NCBI GenBank assembly: GCA_022478985.1
Contig: JAKSZP010014530.1
Coordinates: 1-64,000, forward strand
Direction of reading: 5' to 3'
DNA length: 64,000 bases
DNA from: Massospora cicadina
Taxonomy: Eukaryota; Entomophthoromycota; Entomophthoromycetes; Entomophthorales; Entomophthoraceae
Shown: positions 23,861 through 34,675 of the stretch, piece after piece
How the letters are laid out: every line of letters starts with the position of its first letter
Position numbering within the stretch: position 1 is the stretch's first letter
Position numbers and translations under genes: made by a program
Notes under the pieces: generated by a model
What the model was told of the DNA's origin: nothing
The model's input: only the letters and a program-made list of their open reading frames with translations
The model's database searches: none

Positions 23861-24399
23861 TATAGCAATGGGTGTTCCTGTCCAATATTGGCAGATGAAG
23901 CAGAGGACCAGAGCCTTTCTAACAAAATTTATGAGTATAATGATATTCCACTATGGGCTGCAAGTACGCTAAGCATAACTACTGAACATCAAGTCATACT
24001 AAGGACGGATCTTGAGATTGATATCCCCAAAGGTTTATTATGGGAGATTATGGGGCCCTACCAGCCTTCACTGTTCAGCCTCATGTGGCTGCTGGGTTAC
24101 TGTTACCAGGGTATGGGGAAGTGAAGGTGTTGATAACGAACCTGCAGAAGGAGCTTATGATGGTACAAAGCACCAAGTGGTGGTTTATTTACACTTGACT
24201 CCTATTGCTGAGGTTCATCATATTCACAAATTTTGGGTCTTAGGTGGACCTCGACCTACCTGTAAAAACCTCATTTAGCGTAATGATAGTGGTTCCGTAG
24301 GAAGCTCTGACTGGGTTGGCGGAGGAACAGAAAGATTGTGCAATGGCTCTATTTAAAAAATACTGAGAAATTTTTTTACTTCTAATGACCATGACTTGG

Positions 24400-25150
24400 G
24401 GTGCGCACGTAGGGTGGTGCATCTGGTAGAAATGGGAATCACCCTCCCATTTTGGTCACAGCCCATTTAATGCTCCAAGTCTGCAGAGGAAGTAGTCTCC
24501 AATGAGGCGAAAAAATTGGTTGAGCAAGGGATGTTAGAGCCATCCAAGAGTCCGTGGGAATCGCCAGTTCTCATTGATAAAAAGATGGCACCAACCAGGT
24601 GGTTAACTACTGGAAACTTAATAGCATCAAAAAGAAGGACTTCTATCCTCTTTTGCGGATTGACAATGCTTTAGATTGGCTGGGTGGTGCTAACTAATTC
24701 TCTGCCATGGACTTGTTTCAGGGTACTGGCAAATTGAGTTGCTGGTGGGGGAATGTGAGAAATCCGCTATAATCACCTCGAAGGGGTTGTTCCAGCCAAC
24801 ACATGTCACAGGGTTTGTGCAACGCCCTGGCTATGTACCAGTGCGTTATGGAACTGATCTTTGGTGATTTAAAGTTGTCCAACGTTCTAGTCTACCACAG
24901 TTATATTAACGTGTTCTCACGGACATTCACAGAGCATCTTGACCACTTAGAACAAGTGTTCCGCCAACTTGTGGATGCTATTAAGAACAATCCTCAGAAG
25001 TGTCATTTTTTCAATGAACAATTGGAATACCTCAGGTTAGTGGTAGATGCAAAAGGGCATAAATCTCAGCTAGCGAAGGTGGAAGCTATATGAAAGATGA
25101 CTTAGCCAGGCAATAAGCAAGATATTTAAGTGTTTTTGGGAATGGACAGG
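24400..25150 (+). pseudogene. pol: Element A reverse transcriptase
   Basis: Fingers at about 24430-24640 (GMLEPSKSPWESPVLI with broken downstream KKDG), palm in 24660-24900 and thumb at 24950-25090. The polymerase box reads VLVYHSYINVFSR at about 24880-24918, so YLDD has become YHSY and both aspartates are lost. The open stretch 24803-25093 carries this damaged palm and the thumb strand KCHFFNEQLEYLRLVVDAKG. The stretch 23861-24399 upstream is the eroded linker. Confidence 0.72.
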
Positions 25151-26660
25151 TACTACTGGCGGTTCATTTCTAACTTCAGTTGTATTGATGCACCGCTCTT
25201 TGTGTTACTGAAAAAAAGATGCCACCTTAAATTGGACTGAACAATGCCGACGCTTTTGATGTCTTGTGGACCACGTTGATGAGTGTTCCAGTGTTGTAAT
25301 AACCTAATTTCGAAAAGAAATTTATAATGCAAATGGATGCAACACATTCCGCCATAGGGGCAGTATTATCCCAGTATGATAATGATGGCGTAGAAAACCC
25401 TGTCACCTTTTGCAGAAGAAGCTTAAGCTTTCATTAATAGAATTACACTATGACTTAGCAAGAGTGCTTAATGGTGATATATCCATATAAACAGTTCTGG
25501 GTATACCTCCACAGGCTGAACTTCAAAGTTGTAACAGATCATGCATCCTTGCGTTGGCTGCAGATTCTCCATGAACCTGAATGTCAGCTCGTGCAATGAG
25601 CCTTAAAGCTTCCAGCATATGACTTTTAGATAGTACACCAGCGGGGGCAAAACATCAGAATACAGACTATCTTTCATAGTTACCAACGGTTCCATTATGG
25701 TGGATCTGGATGACATTTTGTATGGGAAGATTGTGGTGGGCAAATATCACAATGAACTGCCACATATGATTAAAGTGCTGGATGGCTGCAATGGGACGCC
25801 TTTTTGCGTGATGTGGAACTATATAAGTGGATTGATGAATTGATGCTGAGTTTCCAGAAGCCTTCCGCTAGACCAGGAATTATTATGGATGCTTATAGAG
25901 TGGTAGGTCATGGAGGGTTGTGGAATACATTAGAGTTTTTGCGGCTTCATTACTATTGGGAAAGCTTCTTTATGACATACTGGAGAAGGTGGGTTGCTGT
26001 CATCAGTGCCAAGTGGAGAAACCTTTCCACAATAAGAACACCTATAAGCGGTTAAGCCCCCTTTTGCATGGCATACTATTTCTCTTAACGTGGTGGTGCC
26101 TTTGCTAAAAGGTGCAAAACAATCTAAGTCAATAATAGTAGCAATTGATCATTTGACTCGATGAGTGGAAGCAAGAGCAAATAATGATTTATGGGGCTGG
26201 CACCACTACCAAGTTTATCATGAAGTGTCATACAGTGACATGGCTGTCCGCAGTTTATCCTAATGGACATTGGAATCAATTTCATGTTGTAAATTTTACC
26301 AAAGTTGAACAAACTGATGGCAATCCACGGGGTCTTGCTACAACAGCCTCCAGCCTGAATCTAAAGGAGTGGTGGAACAGGTCAACGGAACATTGGTAAA
26401 CATTCTCCGCAGGCTTGTGAAATAGCGACCCTCTGAATGGATTACCCTCCTACCCACCGTTGTCTTTGCATAAAATACAAGATACCATGTGTCCATCAGC
26501 AAGAGTCCTTTCCAACTTCTCTATGGTAGACATCCAGCATTACCCGCTCTGCTTTACTCATGTGTGGAGTATACTGGTGGCATCAACCACATCTTTATTT
26601 GACCAATTTAATGGAAACTCTGGTCAAACTACAACTGGAGGCATGATTTACCATCTTAAC
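25151..26660 (+). pseudogene. pol: Element A RNase H and integrase
   Basis: RNase H: MQMDATHSAIGAVLSQYDND at about 25330, first catalytic Asp kept, and a TDHASLRWL-like run near 25540. Integrase: the HHCC module is split over two frames, with AYRVVGHGGLWNTL at about 25890 and CCHQCQ near 26000. The core starts near 26120 (AIDHLTR) and shows a VVEQVNGTL-type motif near 26370. All parts contain frameshifts. Confidence 0.7.
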
Positions 26661-26928
26661 TAAGAAGTTTTGCGATCAGATAGCCGAACAAAGTATACTG
26701 AGTGGAATCCCAAAGTTTGCTATAGGAGATCACATCTTGTTCCATGACCAACCTGAATTTGGTCAGAAGAACAAGCTTAATAACATTCAGAACATCCTGT
26801 TTGAAATAAGAAAGAAGACTAGTATTGATGCTTACACCATTAAGGAACCTGTGGGTAGTCAGATTATCAACTGAGTCCATGCAAAGTTCCTCTGAGCATA
26901 CAAGCAATAGAAGCTTCTTGTCCAGTCA
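26661..26928 (+). pseudogene. pol: Element A integrase C-terminal region
   Basis: Terminal part of pol, read from shifting frames (DHILFHDQPEFGQKNKLNNI near 26730; a K(E/D)P-type end near 26850). No chromodomain is visible, unlike element G. Coding ends just before the purine tract. Confidence 0.5.
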
Positions 26929-26938
26929 ATGGGGGTAA

Positions 26939-27404
26939 TGTTGAGGAATTAGTATGACTGGACTTTAAGCCATATATCTGGTGGATTTTATAATATTAGT
27001 CAAGGTAAGCCTTGAGATTGATCTTATTATTATGTTGATGTGAAGAAAATTGATAATAGTACCAATAGTTCAGCAAAGTGAGGGAATTCCACTGAACCCT
27101 CAAGATAGAATTAAAAACCCCTAAATGTAACAAATAGGAGATTACTAAGGGAAAAGTCAAAATTGACTAAGAATACTGAGGATAAGAAAAGAATATGAGA
27201 ATGAGAAGGGGAGGTTTTTTAGTAGTCCAAAGAGGTAGTTTGCAATATTATATATAATAAAATAGTCAGTTGGGGAGATAGCTCCATATTTTATATCATT
27301 TTCTATTAAGGATTGGCGATCTTCACATCGTCAGTTCCGTTGCTCAGTGGTGGTATCTTGTGCAACCAGCTCAGCGGATTTAACACTATATATGAAAGTT
27401 AACA
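26939..27404 (+). repeat. 3' LTR of element A (466 bp)
   Basis: Starts TGTTGAGGAATTAG, ends GTTAACA; preceded by the purine tract ATGGGGGTAA (26929-26938). Pairs with 6510-6974 and shares long blocks with the LTRs of element C in reverse orientation. Confidence 0.88.
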
Positions 27405-28014
27405 AGGGGAAAAAGCCAGCAGCCATCTCCCTCATCACCCTGGATGTCTATCCCATGTGGTAGATGAGATGTGGGTGATGGCGTATCCCTTGAATATCGC
27501 ATATTTTTTCAGATTTATTCACTCATGAGTTGTACAAAAAAGTCATGGTTTTTGAGGAAGTGGCGGCGGCAAGGGACCACCACCATAAGGGGGTTAAGCA
27601 GAGATTCTTCTCCTTGAAAGGTTTTCTCCAGAAGTTCAATTTCTGCTAATTTAGCTAAATTGAGTTCTTTTGAAAGTAGATTTGAGTAAATTTTATTAGG
27701 GGTGTGGGAACTCCCATCCACTGTGGGTCTTTGTCACCAATAATAGTGAGTTCATATCCAATAAGTATGGTTGCAACAGACCACTTTTCAACTCAGTGTG
27801 ACCAGCCATATGTTGCCTGGTCATGGGTGCAACCAGTTGCCCACCAGACAAAGTGATGCTAATCTTCCAAGCAAATTTATGTTGGGAGGGGATAATTGAG
27901 TAGAATTTTGAGCATGATTCAGCTGAGCAGGTGGGTTTAATCTGGCGTCATAGTTTCTAAATTCCAATATGGTGCATTCAAAATTGCGAAATTGTTCCCA
28001 ATTGTGTATGCAAT
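27405..28014. other. Unclassified sequence between A and a solo LTR
   Basis: No gene that I can support. A 68-codon minus-strand frame at 27515-27721 has a Leu/Glu-rich stretch but no motif. The first ~100 bases faintly resemble the beginning of the chromovirus G LTRs (a GGGCAGCTATCCCTCTCATC-like context), which might mark an old related LTR. The right edge carries the GCAAT flank of the solo LTR. Confidence 0.35.
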
Positions 28015-28576
28015 TGTTATAAATTTTGCAGAATCATTGAGATATGCCATAAGAGATTTTGCACAGGATTTGGCCCACTGAGCAATAGTACCAATGATAT
28101 GATGATTGTGGCCCTCGGTAACAACAGAATAAACTTAGTATAATAAATATGGGGCACTTGCTCCCACTACACTATTTTATTTAATATATTACCACAGCGG
28201 ATCCTCACTGTTCCGCTCACTCTATCCTATTAACAACTTTCCCTCTCTTAATCACCCACCTTGCTTATATACAGCAGCTTCAGATGATGCTGCTCTCATA
28301 GCTTTGACTATTCTGCTCCACTAATTCTCCTCGTTTCAGCTTGTTATTCTTTAGTTCTCTGTCGCCCTAATTATAGGCGATTTAATATGCAATTGTCAAA
28401 TGTCAACATCACCTTACACCTTATATAAAGGCGATCCAATAAATAAACCCATTATATCCTAATATCACCTCATCTTGAGGTACTCAAATAATTGTGACTG
28501 ATATCATTTTGATGATTTCTCCCAATCCGCCCTAAATGTCCCAAGATTATCATCCAGTCATATCAGAATCGCAATA
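28015..28576 (-). mobile_element. Solo LTR of the A/C family (562 bp)
   Basis: Minus-oriented LTR without internal region. Blocks such as TTTGCACAGG, CCACTGAGCAA and AAATATGG(G/A)GC...TTGC match the element C LTRs on the plus strand. It is flanked by the exact pentamer GCAAT on both sides (28010-28014 and 28577-28581), as expected for an insertion that lost its interior by LTR-LTR recombination. The inner end has TG; the other end reads TA for CA. Confidence 0.82.
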
Positions 28577-28689
28577 GCAATTGTTCAGGTCCCCAATTTT
28601 AAAGCTTATAAGTAAGAGGACCCCAACAGGTTCTGTTATTGCTCCATTTTACCCTTTTTCTACCCATTCAGAATTTAAGTAAGAAACTG

Positions 28690-29651
28690 ATTCTTAAGAA
28701 GTTTAAAAATTTATCTGTGAACTTCAGCAGTTCCCATACATCTTTCAATAATGATTGCCATTTTTAGGGGGTCGTTGGCTGATGCTTGTAGATGCTTTCC
28801 TATTATCTCATCCATCAATATGGATGGCTCTGCAAAAGCTTTCTGGTTGGGGTTTTTTATGTTCGCTCACCATAAGTTTCAGTCCAGTTTTATTATTAAC
28901 ACACTCCATGACAGTTGCTCCTAGTTTAATTTAATTTATAATGGGACTAACCTTGTGTTACAAATGATCACTAGGCTTAATGATTTAATCAGGATAAGAG
29001 GGGTATTATCTACGCCCTATCACCCTGAGACCAACAGAACCATTATATTAGTGAATGGTACTCCGGTTGTGATTTTACATAAGTAGGTCACAGGCAAAGC
29101 TTCCAGTTGAATCTTTTCCTGTATTCCGCCATATTTGTGTATAACATCACATATCACTCAGCCATGGGGCACTATATGTTCGCCTTACCTCATGGGAAGT
29201 AGCCCATGATGCCCCACTTTTGTATTCCTGTGATCAAGAAGAGAGTATGAGCCCTAGCTGATACCTGTATAACCTTACATGAACTTTAATCTGGCTACAA
29301 ATTTTCCTACTCTTGCACTGGCTCAGAACGTAAAGGTAGAGAATGTTATAACAAGAACCACCAGACCTTACCTACTTTTGTTATAGGGGCATTAGTCTCA
29401 TATTATGATAACCATGGCTTTGAAAGAACTAGCTTCTGGAGCACATGTGGAAGGGCCTTATGATATTATAGAGAAGACTTTTATAGATGCCTACACTTTA
29501 AAGGATTCTATTAAGGGCTAACTAATCAGTTGAGTAAATGCTAAATTTCCTAAGGAGCAATACCCACACTCTTGCCATACTGTAATTAGCTCACAATAGC
29601 TCACCTGACTCCAGCTAATCTTGGTCCCTAATGTTTAATAATCTGGGGAAA
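28690..29651 (+). pseudogene. pol: Gypsy element E: integrase relic
   Basis: Only the core and C-terminal part of an integrase are readable. There is a strand with SSINMDGSAKAFWLGFFMF near 28800, a NGTNLVLQMITRLNDL block at about 28938-28985 (second catalytic Asp context), PYHPETN near 29020 with a VNGT motif after it, and a C-terminal GPYDIIEKTFIDAYTLKDS near 29460. It overlaps the same part of integrase as element D, so it is not simply D's missing half. It ends at a purine stretch CTGGGGAAA directly before a TG, marking the start of an LTR at 29652. Confidence 0.68.
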
Positions 29652-30706
29652 TGTTGTAATTTTTTGTCCATTCATCTGTTATTATTTTTATATATCTAAC
29701 TTTTGTATTCAACTAATACTTAGATAAAGAGTTCAAGCCATTCAAGGTAATTGCTATTGCGTGCAACCCACATTTTATATGAGGCCAACCAATTTTCAAC
29801 TTTCTATTAAATTAAATTTCTAATTCCACCTGCATAGTTCTTGTTCTCATAAATTTTCAACCACTGACGCCGTGGCCTCAACTGCCATATCACCTCTTAT
29901 ATCATTCATCTAATATTCTATTTACTGTGCATCAGCATAAAAATATTGATAAAATGGTCTCTCATAATTATTATGGGTAGCCGTCAAAAATAAAATTCAT
30001 CTATCATATTTTGATTACACCTTGTGTATTGATATTGTCAGAATGCTTAACCAGATGGAATCCTCCAATGATTTAGCGTTAACTGGGATGAAATGACCAA
30101 TCCTGGCAGAATGGCTTAATGACTGAATTTCTATAATGTAATGTGATTTCTGGTTAGTTGCTCCCCAATTTGGGTTGAGACAAAAGTAGTATTCGCCGAT
30201 CTTGGAAATAGGTTTGAGTGGGGCCAATCAGTGGCCCCAAATTAGTATAAGGATCACTGGTGACTAATAGCCAAGGATGATTTAATTGGTATCAGTCAGC
30301 AGAATTAGTGTTTGATGCCAACTGGCATTCATGGGCCATTGTGGAATTTCCAGCGAAAAGCCAATGTAATTGCTTCAATTTTTCATCTATGAATTCACTG
30401 CCTGTACTAATAATCTGAGGTAGGTGGATCCAACAATTATGAGATTGAGGTGGCTGAAGTTGTTTCCGGTGCCTCATTTACTATAATTTATTAATTGAGA
30501 TAAGATGAGAAGAGGTGTCAGCAAGATGCTGAGATAATCCAAGTCAAAGTAAGCGACTGAAGTTGTTTCTGGCTCATTTATATCAACTTAAAGGTCAAAC
30601 TCAAATTTGACTTTTATTTAGATTAATTATTTATATGGCTCACTGGCAACTTAAGGCCAAGGATGAGCCAAAACTAATTCAGATATTGGGAAGGATGGAG
30701 CGTGGG
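29652..30706. other. Start of element E 3' LTR, then unclassified sequence
   Basis: TGTTGTAATTTTTTGTCC after the purine tract looks like the 5' edge of E's 3' LTR; its other end cannot be set because no partner copy is in the window. Further on, a short similar pair CTGAAGTTGTTTC(C/T)GG occurs near 30450 and 30555, about 100 bp apart. No gene is supported. Confidence 0.4.
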
Positions 30707-30932
30707 TGTTGACACCAGGGAAGAAAATAATGTCGAAGAAGAAGAAGTTTGGTTGGCTGGAAGAACCAGTGGAAGAGCTGATAGGTTGGTGGTGGGCACA
30801 GTAGCACTTTTGTAAATAGTATATATGTCTGGCGCTTCCTTCTCAATAAACATCTCCCTTTGCCTATTCTACCTTTGTTTTTAAGTTTATATTTATTTTG
30901 TTGGTTGGAGTTTAGGCTAGGGGATCCCCACA
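30707..30932 (+). repeat. Orphan short LTR (226 bp)
   Basis: Starts TGTTGACACC after a purine-rich stretch and ends in ATCCCCACA directly before a PBS-like sequence. A TATATA motif near 30823 and AATAAA near 30846 occur in the expected order. The short length and TGTTGACACC start would suit a Copia-type LTR, but no coding region of such an element follows, and no second copy or target duplication is seen. Family assignment is a guess. Confidence 0.5.
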
Positions 30933-30950
30933 TGGCGCGGGTGAGACGCC
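30933..30950 (+). other. Putative primer-binding site after orphan LTR
   Basis: TGGCGCGGGTGAGACGCC begins with TGG immediately after the terminal CA of the LTR. It differs from the PBS of A, B, C and H. Confidence 0.45.
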
Positions 30951-31911
30951 AAGGGGTTAGCCAGCGATGCTGGCCCTGTTGACTAAGGCAAAATTACCAG
31001 GGCTGACCAGTTCTCATACTGGTTGGCCTGCCAACTAGCAGAGCCCATAGTCAATTTTCCAACAGGTATTATGTTGGAAATGCCATGAGCCCTATTCCCT
31101 TGCTTTCCTGGCCCATTTTGGATATTATGCTGGTAGGGTACCACTTGTAAGTGCTTATTAACCATGAAATGGACCAATGAGAAACCTGATAGCAAGAGGA
31201 TATATGACTGAGATTTCCATCTAAGTGGGGGGAACTTTTCTAATTATTTAGTTTTTTAGTCTAATATTAAGTTTAGTATTGCAAGCCACAAAGTCACTGG
31301 TCGTATTAAATAATAAAGAGTACTTACATAATCTTATTGATAAAAGCCCTATTCCCAAAACTAAGGTTTCATTTAGTTAAGTTTTTATCCAGATTTCTGT
31401 CCTCAAAAAACAAGTGTGATTGTGTATATTGATCTTTGCTTCAGAAATATGACGCTTAAGCAGTTGTTTTGCAAAATTATCTGGATTATAAAAATCAAGA
31501 GGGATTAGTTCTAATTGTTTTTGAATCAATGAAGCTTAGGTTATTCTCATCTTGCTTATTTTTTTGAACCCCTGAATCAAAACACTTATAATCACTAGTA
31601 AATAATTTTTTAAAAAAGTAAACTGAGGCAGGTCAACCTTGAGAAAAATATATCAAGCTGAGTTTTTCAAGATGTACTTGTTAAGAACCTGTTTTAAATT
31701 AAATTTGCACCAGAATGGTAACAGGAACCACCCTTCTGGGCTAAACACCTTTATCACTGGTAGTTATACTATTATAAATTTAATTTATATAAGTGTTGAA
31801 ATATAAGAGTATACTATAATGAATTATAATAGTCTTAAATGCTAAGCAGCTTTGATCAATAATAGATTACTAGGAAAAATAAAAGGCAGATAAGGGTTTT
31901 CCAGTGTTGAG
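30951..31911. other. AT-rich spacer, no supported gene
   Basis: From about 31200 on the sequence is strongly AT-rich with dense stops. Some conceptual peptides are rich in aromatic residues but no family is recognised. Confidence 0.45.
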
Positions 31912-32000
31912 TGACTGGGTATAGTTGTGCACACCTGTAACCACAAGCTTAGTTGGGGTAAAAATTCTACAATAGGTTTGAAACCCGTTATGGCTAAGAC
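31912..32000 (+). other. 7SL/Alu-like segment with B-box-like motif
   Basis: ACTGGGTATAGTTGTGCACA followed by CCTGTAACCACAAGC resembles the 5' Alu domain of SRP RNA and its SINE derivatives (GGGCG.GGTGGC.CAC.CCTGTAATCCCAGC), and 40 bases later GGTTTGAAACCC (31975-31986) is a one-mismatch pol III B box. Spacing of A- and B-like boxes is about 50 bases. This is similarity by eye over a short stretch; it could be an SRP RNA pseudogene, a SINE head, or chance. Confidence 0.3.
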
Positions 32001-32040
32001 AATCATTATTTACTATATCCCCTCTTATTATTATTATTAC

Positions 32041-32130
32041 TCAACTAACTTGGGTTTTTAAGTGCCCCAGTGGTAGAGCATGCATTATAACTACTATTTC
32101 CTGAATATGGTCCCAGTAGATAAACTTTGG
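32041..32130 (+). other. Degenerate tRNA-like segment
   Basis: AGTGCCCCAGTGGTAGAGCA at 32061-32080 matches a tRNA D arm and A box well (AGTGGTAGAGCAT is typical), preceded by a GGGTTTT acceptor-like stretch. The anticodon and T arms are not recognisable beyond a weak TGGTCCCAG. It may be a tRNA pseudogene or the head of another SINE. Confidence 0.35.
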
Positions 32131-32771
32131 GTATGGTACAATCTTATGAATATATTGACATTGTGCACCAATCCCTGAACTAAGACCATAATTAGCAATG
32201 TGGTGGCACGAAACCTCCAAGATCATCATTCCATCAGGGATGTTTTCTCCCTCATTTCGCTCTTTTTCTTTTTCATCATATATCTCTTTAATGATTATGT
32301 TCCTCTCATACCAATTTTTTTAGATAAAGCAAGTACAAATAGCTTTATCCAGTTCATTTAATTAATGAGTATTAATAGTATCTTGGTTTTCCTTATATCT
32401 TGTTTTTTGTGATTTTGTTAGACCTGTGATCTAGTTTTTTAAGCTAGATGAACATTTAGGACCAACATCCATTTCATATTTGCATCCCTGATAAACTAAA
32501 ATATTCAAGGGATCAATAAATGCCCATGTCATGAAATATGCCATAAACCCCTATCTTCACAACAGCAGCCCGTAGAGCTCCTGGTATATGATAATGACAG
32601 TGTTGTAATTGGTGATTAGGCGTCAATATACAAATGCACAGGATAGAACTTTTATATAAGAAAATAAGAGGACTGTGTGAAGGCAGTAGCCCTATGATAA
32701 AATGTAATGAAATATTGTATAAGGTTTAAACAATAAAACTTGAATAAGATAGGAGAAAGAAAGGAAAATCA
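32131..32771. other. AT-rich spacer before LINE copy 1
   Basis: No gene supported. GAAAGAAAG at 32755-32763 recurs at 43086-43094 beyond the A-rich tail of LINE copy 1 and might be part of its target-site duplication, although seven bases separate it from the LINE start. Confidence 0.4.
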
Positions 32772-32864
32772 ACTTTTCTCTCTCGTTGCAAACACTTTTG
32801 CAACATATGTAATTCAAGTCTATGTAAGTTTGATAATCTCATCGAGGAGATTATTGTGCACTTA

Positions 32865-34257
32865 ATGTTGGGTAGCAGTTGGGCGAGCAAAGTTAGGGGC
32901 ACAGGAGCGGGCCCCACACCAAACAAGTTTTATAAATGCTCCAGCAACACCGGTGGCCTAGAAAATTTAATAGTAAAAAACTGGCGGTTAGCATTTCCCC
33001 AGAAATTTTGGCCTAGTAAGAACGCTGCAACCAGTTCATAAATACGCTGCACTCCCAACCAATGTTGTCAGTGGAGCACAGGGTGCGTGTCTTCCTGGAT
33101 ATACAACAAATGGCGATTTGGGAAAAGTTTTGTTTAGATGTACACACACAATTTTCAACTGCAGTGTACATTGCACTGCACTCCATGCCTCACCGTTGGC
33201 TGGATCTTGGGTTGAAAGCAAAAATGTGGTGGACAAAGCCGCAAAAGCGCGGGTGGTGGTGGACCTTCTGGATGGTCAATGGGTAGTTGACATGAAGTGC
33301 ACTTGTAGGACTGAATCTAACCAAATTTTCATCACTTCAACTCCTTACCTACAACGGTTAAGTGCATCGTGATGGAGCACCACCTGAAGGTGGGGCTCAC
33401 CAAATATGGGGACGTCCAATTCTTTGAGATGCAGCACTTTACGCTCATGATGGACATGTGAACAGCCAAGCAATTGCTGTTCTCACTCCATCTGCGGGGG
33501 TAACAGAAGGTTTGACCCAAATCACCCACACCAATTTTGTAGAAATTGATGGGCAAATATTTCATCCATTCCAAGTCACTGTGGATAGTACGCCTCCTAT
33601 CTGCACCTTCTGCCATGCTTTTGGTCACAAGGCCCATACCTGCCCTGCCAAAGAGGGCATTACTCAGACTGAAATCATCCTGGATGCTATGTGTGGTGCA
33701 GACGCCCACTATGAACCAGCAATAGATACCAAAGCCGCCTTCTGTGGGGCATGCATGGGTGCTACATTCAAGTGAAGCCTGTTTCCCCACAGGAGCGTAA
33801 AAAAGCCAAGCAGGCCTGCAGAGCGGCGGCCAAGGTGGTGGCCAAAGCTGAAACTGTGATCCCACCCACCCAGCTCCAGGAGGATATTGAGTCATTCACT
33901 GTGGAAGTGGCTTGTGAATGCTTCCACCAATCAGATTGGGCCACCCAAGCTGAAGACCCGATGGATGAGTCAGTTTCACCCAACCAATGCTACCAATCAT
34001 TGATTGAAACTGATTCACACACCAATATCCCTGCCGAAATTTTACCATCATGCAATGGTGCACTGCAGGTGCACACAACACCAAAAATTCATTCCACAAT
34101 GGGAAAAAAGCAGAAGGCAAAAGCCAACGCAAACCCCACAGCAAAAGCATCACATAATGAACCATACTCCATAGCACAGAATACCCATACTTCCAAACAG
34201 CGACGTTCTGATAACAAGAAGGCTGAAGGGCATGGGTGCCCTTCCCCTTGCACCTAA
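32865..34257 (+). pseudogene. LINE copy 1 ORF1 (Gag-like, CCHC zinc knuckle)
   Basis: Nucleic-acid-binding first protein of the LINE. Start: ATG at 32865 (MLGSSWASKVRG), equivalent to MSGSSWASK in copy 3. Domains: a basic N-terminus; a conserved central part (VRVFLDIQQMAIWEKF near 33090, then a PHRWLDLGL segment); a CCHC knuckle CTFCHAFGHKAHTC at 33602-33643 (CX2CX4HX4C); and a C-terminal Lys/Ala-rich stretch KKQKAKANANPTAKASHN. It ends at TAA 34255-34257, six bases before the ORF2 ATG. Frameshifts near 33290, 33375 and 33770 break it. A minus-strand open frame over the middle is a shadow. Confidence 0.8.
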
Positions 34258-34263
34258 GGTGCA

Positions 34264-34582
34264 ATGGAGGAGCCTTTACTAGGGACATTGAACAACGGTG
34301 GACTCAAGGCCCCGCCATCCTGGGATAGGAAACTGAGTTTTTAAAGAATAATTTAACATTGGTCATCCTGGCCATTCAGAAACCCACTGTCCATGTGGTG
34401 CAGAGGACACATGGGCAACCATTCTCCTCCCTTCCCTCTCCTTTTGGTCACCACACTTGAGGTGCTTATAAATGTAGTCCATAATTTTAAATATATTTCT
34501 TTATCTTTGTACCTTGACAGCTGTGTCCTAGTTGTATCCTTTTCATGGGATGACTAAGTGCACGCTATCATTAATATATACA
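34264..34582 (+). pseudogene. LINE copy 1 ORF2, endonuclease 5' part
   Basis: Start of the APE-type endonuclease/RT protein: LNNGGLKAPPSW (NxxG strand) and a WPFRNP-type remnant of the QE motif, then HAIINIY at the break point. Coding is cut at 34582 by LINE copy 2 and resumes at 39642. Stops are present throughout. Confidence 0.7.
34568..34582. repeat. LINE copy 2 target-site duplication, left arm
   Basis: TCATTAATATATACA, identical over 15 bases with 39627-39641. Both arms belong to the endonuclease coding region of LINE copy 1. Confidence 0.92.
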
Positions 34583-34675
34583 ACTTTTCTTTCTCGTTGC
34601 AATCACTATTGCAAACTATTCAATTCAAGACTGAATATAGTTTGATAATCTCACCGAGTAGATTACTCTGCGCCC

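Larger units (their letters stand above)
6510..27404 (+). mobile_element. Gypsy LTR retrotransposon A, interrupted by B and C
   Basis: A Ty3/Gypsy-type element with paired LTRs (6510-6974 and 26939-27404), a PBS directly inside the 5' LTR, gag, protease, RT, RNase H and integrase in that order, and a purine tract before the 3' LTR. Its gag is split at 8235/21840 by element B, which is in turn split by element C. C, the solo LTR at 28015-28576 and A share LTR sequence, so they form one family. Flanking pentamers are TAAGG and AGGGG, not a convincing duplication. All genes are disrupted. Confidence 0.88.

Noticed and set aside
27405..27520. Possible fragment of a chromovirus G-type LTR
   Set aside because: Similarity to the start of the G LTRs is seen by eye over only ~70-100 bases with many gaps; not enough to call a feature.
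28690..29651. Missing 3' half of element D continuing after element A
   Set aside because: The integrase core at 28.8 kb repeats the part of integrase that D already has before 6509, so it belongs to a different copy; no duplication joins the two.
33332..33895. Minus-strand open frame of 187 codons over LINE copy 1 ORF1, with similar ones at 35070-35567 and 62809-63324
   Set aside because: They lie in the same antisense frame of the same ORF1 region in all three copies, which codon composition of the sense protein explains. They lack motifs and the sense strand has a proven family protein.
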